From Hydrogenophaga borbori (lineage in GTDB: Bacteria > Pseudomonadota > Gammaproteobacteria > Burkholderiales > Burkholderiaceae_C): a stretch of DNA of 64,000 nt. How positions within the stretch are numbered: position 1 is the stretch's first letter; every line of letters starts with the position of its first letter. The position numbers were made by a program, and so were the translations under genes. Shown here piece after piece: positions 60,027-64,000 of this stretch. The notes under the pieces are model-generated. The model was not told the origin of the DNA. It worked only from the letters and a program-made list of their open reading frames with translations, and did not search any database. Location of the stretch: NCBI RefSeq assembly GCF_003417535.1, contig NZ_QVLS01000005.1:255501-319500 (forward strand), read 5' to 3'.

Positions 60027-61357
60027 GCAAACACCCCATGCAGGTACCAGGCGCCGCCTTCGTCGGCCAGGCGTTCCTGGAACACCCAGAGCACGCCCGC
60101 CCGAGCGTCGAACGCGACGAAGTAGTCGCGCTGCGCGTGGCGGTGCTGGACGCCGCCGGGCGCGCGGTCCCACCAGCCGCCTTCCACGCGGTGCGGCCCG
60201 GCGATGAGTTGCAGCGTCTCGCGGTACACGGGCCGGTGATCGCGCACCGGCAGTCGCAAGGGCTGGGGCAGCACCCAGCTCGGCTGCGGCGTTCGGTCGG
60301 CGGCGCAGGGCGCGGGACGGGCACGCGGCAGGGGTTCGCCCACAGGCTGCCAGCGCTGCATGTGCTCGAGCCGGTGGTCGTCCAGCGGCACGGGCCGCAG
60401 CACGCGCGCCGCGCCCAGCCGCGCCGCGAGGCGCTCCAGGGCGTCGTCCAGCGCGGCGTCGCTCGCGCCGTCGTCGGGCAGGAGCGAGGCGCTGGGCGGC
60501 GCCAGCGGCTGCGTGTCCAGGGCCTCCAGTTCCAGCTCACCCACCGGGGCCAGCAGTTCGGTGCGCGCCAGGTGCTCGGCGAGCAGGCGCGTCAGGTGCT
60601 CGACGCGGCGCGTGGGCGTGCGCGTGCGCAACACCAGTTCGCCGCCTTCGCCCGCGGCGCGCGCGCGCAGGGCGTCGTGCGCCCAGCGCAGCGCGAAGGC
60701 CGTGACGCCGCGGTGCCGCGCGCTCAGCCAGCCACCCAGACGCAGCAGCAGACGGTGCGCGCCATACATGAGCGAAGGCGCGTCTTCCACGCGCGACATC
60801 AGTTCCAGCCGCGCGCGAAAGGTCTCGGGGGGCGCGAGCCAGCCGTGTGTCTCGGGGCGTTGGCCATGGGCCTGGTCCAGCGCCTCCAGCAGCGCGGCGT
60901 CGAAGCGCCGGCCCAGGCCCGCGCGCGGCAGGCGGCGCAGGTCGCCCAGCGTGCGGCAGCCCAGGCGCGCGAGCGTGCCGCGGTGCGGGGCCACGGCACC
61001 GAGCGTGTCCATCGGCAAGCGATCCAGGGCGTGCGCCAGCGGCACACCGGGGTCGATGCCCTCGACACCCGCGCGCGCGAAGGCCAGCGCGGCCAGGCCG
61101 GTGGGGGCCCAGCCGATGCGGTGGATGCCGAACTCGGCCGCGGCCGCCTCGCGCACGCGCTCGCGCAGCGCCGCCTGGCCGCCGAACAGGCGTTGGCTGG
61201 CCTCCAGCTCCATGAGCGTGGCGCCCTCGACCTGTGCCACCCGCGGCGTGAATTGCAAGGCCCAGGTGCCCAGTTCGGCGAGGCGCCGTCCTGGCGCTTC
61301 AGGCGCGCTGCCGCTGTCGCCGCTCGCTTCGGGAAGGATCAGTGCGGCCCACCACAT
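60023..61357 (-). CDS. imuB: ImuB, Y-family-like polymerase accessory protein
   Basis: A 444-residue catalytically inactive Y-family relative. It starts M-W-W-A-A-L-I-L-P, where an active polymerase has an acidic metal site, and continues with the palm/finger-like VEGATLMELEASQRLFGG segment and little-finger region. ImuB binds the beta clamp and brings DnaE2 and ImuA together. Its start lies 59 nt inside the imuA 3' end, a long overlap. C-terminal HRHAQRDYFVAFDARAGVLWVFQERLADEGGAWYLHGVFA is the conserved ending. Confidence 0.93.
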   Translation of the reverse strand: MWWAALILPEASGDSGSAPEAPGRRLAELGTWALQFTPRVAQVEGATLMELEASQRLFGGQAALRERVREAAAAEFGIHRIGWAPTGLAALAFARAGVEGIDPGVPLAHALDRLPMDTLGAVAPHRGTLARLGCRTLGDLRRLPRAGLGRRFDAALLEALDQAHGQRPETHGWLAPPETFRARLELMSRVEDAPSLMYGAHRLLLRLGGWLSARHRGVTAFALRWAHDALRARAAGEGGELVLRTRTPTRRVEHLTRLLAEHLARTELLAPVGELELEALDTQPLAPPSASLLPDDGASDAALDDALERLAARLGAARVLRPVPLDDHRLEHMQRWQPVGEPLPRARPAPCAADRTPQPSWVLPQPLRLPVRDHRPVYRETLQLIAGPHRVEGGWWDRAPGGVQHRHAQRDYFVAFDARAGVLWVFQERLADEGGAWYLHGVFA

Positions 61358-62090
61358 CGGCGGCCTCCTCGCTTTCAGGGGTCCATCGGCCCAGCGCGCG
61401 CAGGCGCGGCGTGATCACGGCGTCCAGCGTGCCAGGCACCGAGGGCAGGCGCAATTCGCTGTCGTGCGGCGGGCCGCGGCGCTTGAGCAGGCGCACGCGC
61501 AGGGCCCAGTCGGGGCTGTGCTGCACCAGCAGGCGCAGCGGCGCGGGCGAGGCCTGGTGCCGCGCGGCCCGCGGGCGGAACAGCAGCACCAGGCCGTCGT
61601 TGCCTTGCGCGCTCACTTGCAGACGGCGCAAGGCCTCGGGGCTGGCCTGCGGCAGCCAGGCCAGCAGCGCACCGCAGGCGTTGGCGCGGATGAGTTGCTC
61701 GCTCGCCCACAGGCGCTCGGCCTCGCTGTCGGCTTGTACCCAGATCAGCTGGCGCGCCGGCAGTCCCAGCTGCTGCAGCCCCGGCCCATGCGGCACCCAG
61801 GGCGGCCCCACCAGGGCCAGGCGGCGCCCCGCGCTGGCCAGGCGCGGCAGGCAGGGCGCGAGCAGGCGCCACTCATGGGCGCCGGCGCGGGCCTGCAAGA
61901 CCTCGGTGAGCGCGCGGCAGGGCCAGCCGCCGCCGGGCAGCTCGCGGTCCAGCGCGTCCCAGCCCGAGGGGTGCACGCGCGCCAGCGGCGCGCCGATCTC
62001 ATGGCCGCGCCAGAGGGCGTCGGCCACGCGGCGCGGCCAGGGCGCCGCGGACGGGGGGAGGGCCGAAGGCTCGGCCGAGGGGGAGGGCAT
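61299..62090 (-). CDS. imuA: ImuA, RecA-like SOS mutagenesis protein
   Basis: A 263-residue RecA/SulA-like protein. The core HPSGWDALDRELPGGGWPCRALTEVL resembles the RecA N-core but has a degenerate Walker A. In Pseudomonas and Myxococcus types ImuA works with ImuB and DnaE2; it binds RecA and helps translesion synthesis. First gene of the operon with a LexA box 13 bp before the ATG. The C-terminal tail (GRTDPSRSERRQRQRA) is basic and overlaps imuB. Confidence 0.93.
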   Translation of the reverse strand: MPSPSAEPSALPPSAAPWPRRVADALWRGHEIGAPLARVHPSGWDALDRELPGGGWPCRALTEVLQARAGAHEWRLLAPCLPRLASAGRRLALVGPPWVPHGPGLQQLGLPARQLIWVQADSEAERLWASEQLIRANACGALLAWLPQASPEALRRLQVSAQGNDGLVLLFRPRAARHQASPAPLRLLVQHSPDWALRVRLLKRRGPPHDSELRLPSVPGTLDAVITPRLRALGRWTPESEEAADVVGRTDPSRSERRQRQRA

Positions 62091-62102
62091 GGCATCCAGA
62101 TA

Positions 62103-62118
62103 CTGTATTTATGTACAG
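62103..62118. promoter_or_regulatory. LexA (SOS) box of imuA-imuB-dnaE2
   Basis: CTGTATTTATGTACAG, a perfect CTGT-N8-ACAG site extended to TACTGT/ACAGTA. It is centred about 20 bp upstream of the imuA ATG, where LexA would block the promoter until DNA damage. Confidence 0.92.
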
Positions 62119-62197
62119 TATCACATGTGATGCTTGCCTGAAGAATTCAAGCGATGAACCGAAGGCTGGTGCCCCCTCAATAAGGAAACCCGCTGTC

Positions 62198-62629
62198 TCA
62201 GCGCTTGTGCTGCGCGCTCAGCTGTTCGCGCAGCCGCTCCTCCTGTTCACGCAGCTCGGGCGTGAAGGCCTCGCCGAAGTCCTCGGCCTCGAAGACGCGG
62301 CGGATTTCGATCTCCGAGTCGCTGCGCATGGGGTTGGGGCAGCGCTTGACCCAGTCGATGGCTTCCTGCAGCGAGGCGCACTGCCAGATCCAGAAGCCGG
62401 CGACGAGCTCCTTGGTCTCGGCGAAGGGGCCGTCGATCACGCTGCGCTGCTGGCCCGAGAAGCGCACGCGCGCGCCCTGCGAACTCGGGTGCAGGCCTTC
62501 GCCCGAGACCATCACGCCGGCCTTCACCAGTTCTTCGTTGAAGCGGCCCATCTCGGCCAGCTCCTGTTCGGTGGGCATCACGCCCGCTTCGCTGTCGGCC
62601 GTGGCCTTGACCATCACGATGAATCGCAT
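62198..62629 (-). CDS. YCII-related (DGPF) domain protein
   Basis: A 143-residue protein with the YciI/DGPF ferredoxin-like fold: MRFIVMVKA at the N-terminus, MGRFNEELVKAGVMVSGEGLHPSSQGARVRFSG, then VIDGPFAETKELVAGFWIW. A charged helical tail follows (ELREQEERLREQLSAQHKR). The AGGAG site fixes this ATG over a longer frame. Such proteins are often near sigma factors of the ECF41 type, but none is seen here. Function unknown. Confidence 0.87.
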   Translation of the reverse strand: MRFIVMVKATADSEAGVMPTEQELAEMGRFNEELVKAGVMVSGEGLHPSSQGARVRFSGQQRSVIDGPFAETKELVAGFWIWQCASLQEAIDWVKRCPNPMRSDSEIEIRRVFEAEDFGEAFTPELREQEERLREQLSAQHKR

Positions 62630-62775
62630 GGGGTTCTCCTGTGTGTGTTGAGTGATCGCAATAGGGCATTGCATCACCACGACGGCCCAGCCCACGCGGC
62701 ATCGACACCCCGGCCGGTGGCGCGGCCCACAAGCCGATGAACGGCGGATCCAAGAAAACCCTGGGTGGGTGCCGG

Positions 62776-62804
62776 TTGACACCGGCCAAATCTGGAATCA
62801 CACT
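62776..62804 (+). promoter_or_regulatory. Promoter of tetR/B12-mutase genes
   Basis: -35 TTGACA (62776-62781) with a weak -10 CACACT (62799-62804) 17 bp away. A following AACGAACGATTG-like half palindrome just before the ATG may be the TetR operator. Confidence 0.45.
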
Positions 62805-62831
62805 TAAACCTAACGAACGATTGCTTTTTAT

Positions 62832-63437
62832 ATGCCGGCCGCCACCAAGACCTCCCGGGGTCCACGCTCCGACAACCGCCTGCCCGATCTGCTCGACGCA
62901 GCCGCGCGGTTGTTCGCGCTGCATGGCTACGCGGGCACGTCCATGCGCGACATCGCGGTGGAGGCCAAGATGCTCGCGGGCTCGGTCTACTACCACTTCC
63001 CTTCGAAGGACGAGCTGCTGCTGGCCGTGTACGCCGCCGGCGTGCAGGCGCTGGAAACCGCTTCCGCCGCCGCCGTGGCGCGCGAGGCCGATCCCTGGCA
63101 GCGGCTCGAGGCCCTGTGCCGCGCCCACCTGGAGACCGTGCTGCGCGACAGCGACTACGCGCAGGTGCTGATCCGCGTGCTGCCCGACGACATTCCCCGC
63201 ATCGCCGATCGCCTGCGCGATCTGCGCGGCAACCACGAGCGCTACTTCCGCGAAGCCATTGCTGGCCTGCCGCTGGCGCCCGGCATCGACCGCCGCTCGA
63301 TGCGACTGATGCTCATGGGCGCCCTGAACTGGGCGCCTTTCTGGTTCGACCCCCAAGGACGCGATACCCCACGCGCCCTGGCGCGGAAATTCGTGGGGCT
63401 GGTCAAGGAGAAGCAGGATGTTGAAGCGTCCGCCTAG
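62832..63437 (+). CDS. TetR-family regulator of acyl-CoA mutase genes
   Basis: A 201-residue repressor: HTH is LLDAAARLFALHGYAGTSMRDIAVEAKMLAGSVYYHFPSKDELLLAVY. The ligand domain (EALCRAHLETVLRDSDYAQVLIRVLPDD) is of the FadR/KstR2-like TetR_C class that often binds acyl-CoA. It overlaps the B12-subunit gene by 20 nt, so regulator and mutase are transcribed together. Confidence 0.88.
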   Translation: MPAATKTSRGPRSDNRLPDLLDAAARLFALHGYAGTSMRDIAVEAKMLAGSVYYHFPSKDELLLAVYAAGVQALETASAAAVAREADPWQRLEALCRAHLETVLRDSDYAQVLIRVLPDDIPRIADRLRDLRGNHERYFREAIAGLPLAPGIDRRSMRLMLMGALNWAPFWFDPQGRDTPRALARKFVGLVKEKQDVEASA

Positions 63438-63840
63438 GGTGATCGTCACCAAGATCGGATTTGATGGCCACGACCGTGGCAGCCGCGTGATCGCGGCCTG
63501 CCTGCGCGACGCGGGCATGGAAGTGATCTACACGCCGCCGTGGCAGGAAATTCCCACCGTGGTGAAGCTGGCGTTGGAAGAGGACGCCGACGTGATCGGC
63601 ATCTCCTCGCTGGCCACCGATCACCTCATCGTGCCCCAGCTCATGGCCGCGCTGCGCGAGGCCGGCCTGGGCGACGTGCAGGTGATCGTCGGTGGCATCG
63701 TGCCGCACAAGGACGAAGGTGTGTTGCTCGAGAGCGGCGTGGCGCGGGTGTTCCACCCGGGCACCTCGCTGGACGAAGTGGTCGAGCACGTGAAGGCGCT
63801 CACGACCAAGCGCCGCGAACTGCAAGGAGCGCAAGCATGA
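63418..63840 (+). CDS. Cobalamin-binding small subunit of acyl-CoA mutase
   Basis: A 140-residue B12-binding protein. The base-on signature is GFDGHDRGSRVIAACLRDAGMEVIYTP (D-x-H-x2-G, where His binds cobalt), followed by ISSLATDH and VGGIVPHKDEG. Small-subunit mutases include isobutyryl-CoA, 2-hydroxyisobutyryl-CoA and some methylmalonyl-CoA mutases. The following large-subunit gene begins with an ATGA overlap. Confidence 0.92.
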   Translation: MLKRPPRVIVTKIGFDGHDRGSRVIAACLRDAGMEVIYTPPWQEIPTVVKLALEEDADVIGISSLATDHLIVPQLMAALREAGLGDVQVIVGGIVPHKDEGVLLESGVARVFHPGTSLDEVVEHVKALTTKRRELQGAQA

Positions 63841-64000
63841 ACGCCGTCGACAAGCACCTGCACGCCGCGTCCGTGCCCGAAGGCGAACAGCGCTGGGCCG
63901 ATGAGTTCGCCAAGGCGGTGCCGGGCGATGCCACCGTGCACAACCGCTCGGGCATCCCGGTCAAGCCGCTGTACACGCCCAGCGACCGGCGCGCCGAGTC
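63837..64000 (+). CDS. Acyl-CoA mutase large subunit (methylmalonyl-CoA mutase family), 3' end outside window
   Basis: The visible 54 residues (NRSGIPVKPLYTPSDRRAE near the end) match the N-terminal part of the substrate-binding subunit in split B12-dependent mutases. The gene continues beyond the right edge, so the residues that decide substrate (methylmalonyl, isobutyryl or 2-hydroxyisobutyryl) cannot be seen. Coupled to the cobalamin subunit by a 4-nt overlap. GGAG lies before the ATG. Confidence 0.8.
   Translation, partial: MNAVDKHLHAASVPEGEQRWADEFAKAVPGDATVHNRSGIPVKPLYTPSDRRAE

Noticed and set aside
1..64000. CRISPR array, prophage, IS element or tRNA-linked island
   Set aside because: No regular repeat-spacer pattern, no transposase or integrase frame, and no tRNA-like cloverleaf sequence seen.

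Overview
This window comes from a GC-rich bacterial chromosome. The gene families (phasin and PHB synthase, DUF4148 protein, Comamonadaceae-type QueD/QueE, imuA-imuB-dnaE2 mutasome, many TRAP and Liv-type transporters) suggest a betaproteobacterium of the Burkholderiales, probably Comamonadaceae (Hydrogenophaga/Acidovorax/Variovorax-like). That placement is inferred from gene content. I saw no tRNA, rRNA, IS element, prophage or CRISPR array.

Region 1 (about 0.5-14.2 kb) is the most unusual part. A leftward unit (PHA synthase, ADP-forming acyl-CoA ligase/GNAT fusion, DHH phosphoesterase) faces a rightward series: zinc alcohol dehydrogenase; Hsp20 + phosphotransferase/AAA kinase; DksA/TraR zinc-finger protein; E1-alpha + E1-beta + tiny lipoyl-domain protein + lipoate-ligase-like protein; BON protein + phasin. 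Five 14-bp FNR/ANR-type boxes of the form TTG-N8-CAA (TTGCGCCACGTCAA class) lie between these units. Four of them sit 31-32 bp from a -10 element, the geometry of class II (-41.5) FNR activation. I infer a micro-oxic regulon joining PHB storage, redox disposal, chaperones and a 2-oxoacid dehydrogenase with its own lipoyl carrier and ligase. It resembles in kind the low-oxygen-activated (lxa) locus of Burkholderia cenocepacia.

Region 2 (14.3-28.0 kb) starts with an XRE-type regulator and a degraded reductase remnant, then a catabolic island built around an IclR regulator. To the left lie an amidase, a CaiB-type CoA-transferase and a CitE-like lyase. To the right, a nine-gene run carries the regulator, two aldolases, a complete TRAP transporter, a second amidase, a ThDP enzyme and a beta-hydroxyacid dehydrogenase, closed by a clear terminator. 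The substrate is unknown. Region 3 (28-38 kb) holds mixed genes: a DUF4148 protein, a small membrane protein, a B3/B4-domain protein, queE-queD, an ArsR regulator, two small ferredoxin-fold proteins, a NitT/TauT-type ABC transporter, an SRPBCC protein, an Rrf2 regulator with a thioredoxin-reductase-like flavoprotein, and a MarR regulator.

Region 4 (38.2-45.0 kb) is one aromatic-degradation unit: Rieske oxygenase, Liv-type ABC importer (five genes) and the matching VanB/phthalate-type reductase, divergent from MarR. Region 5 (45-51.4 kb) has a membrane LytTR protein and an acyltransferase, then a leftward operon with AroQ-like dehydratase, TRAP importer and AroE-like dehydrogenase. It is divergent from an IclR regulator whose gap carries TTTCC/GGAAA repeats. 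Region 6 (52.4-56.7 kb) contains an MgtC-like protein, a VOC protein, two TetR regulators, an internally deleted DUF1428 gene and a 14-TM exporter. Region 7 (56.9-62.1 kb) is the SOS mutagenesis operon imuA-imuB-dnaE2 under a perfect LexA box. The window ends with a YCII protein, a TetR gene and the start of a split B12-dependent acyl-CoA mutase.
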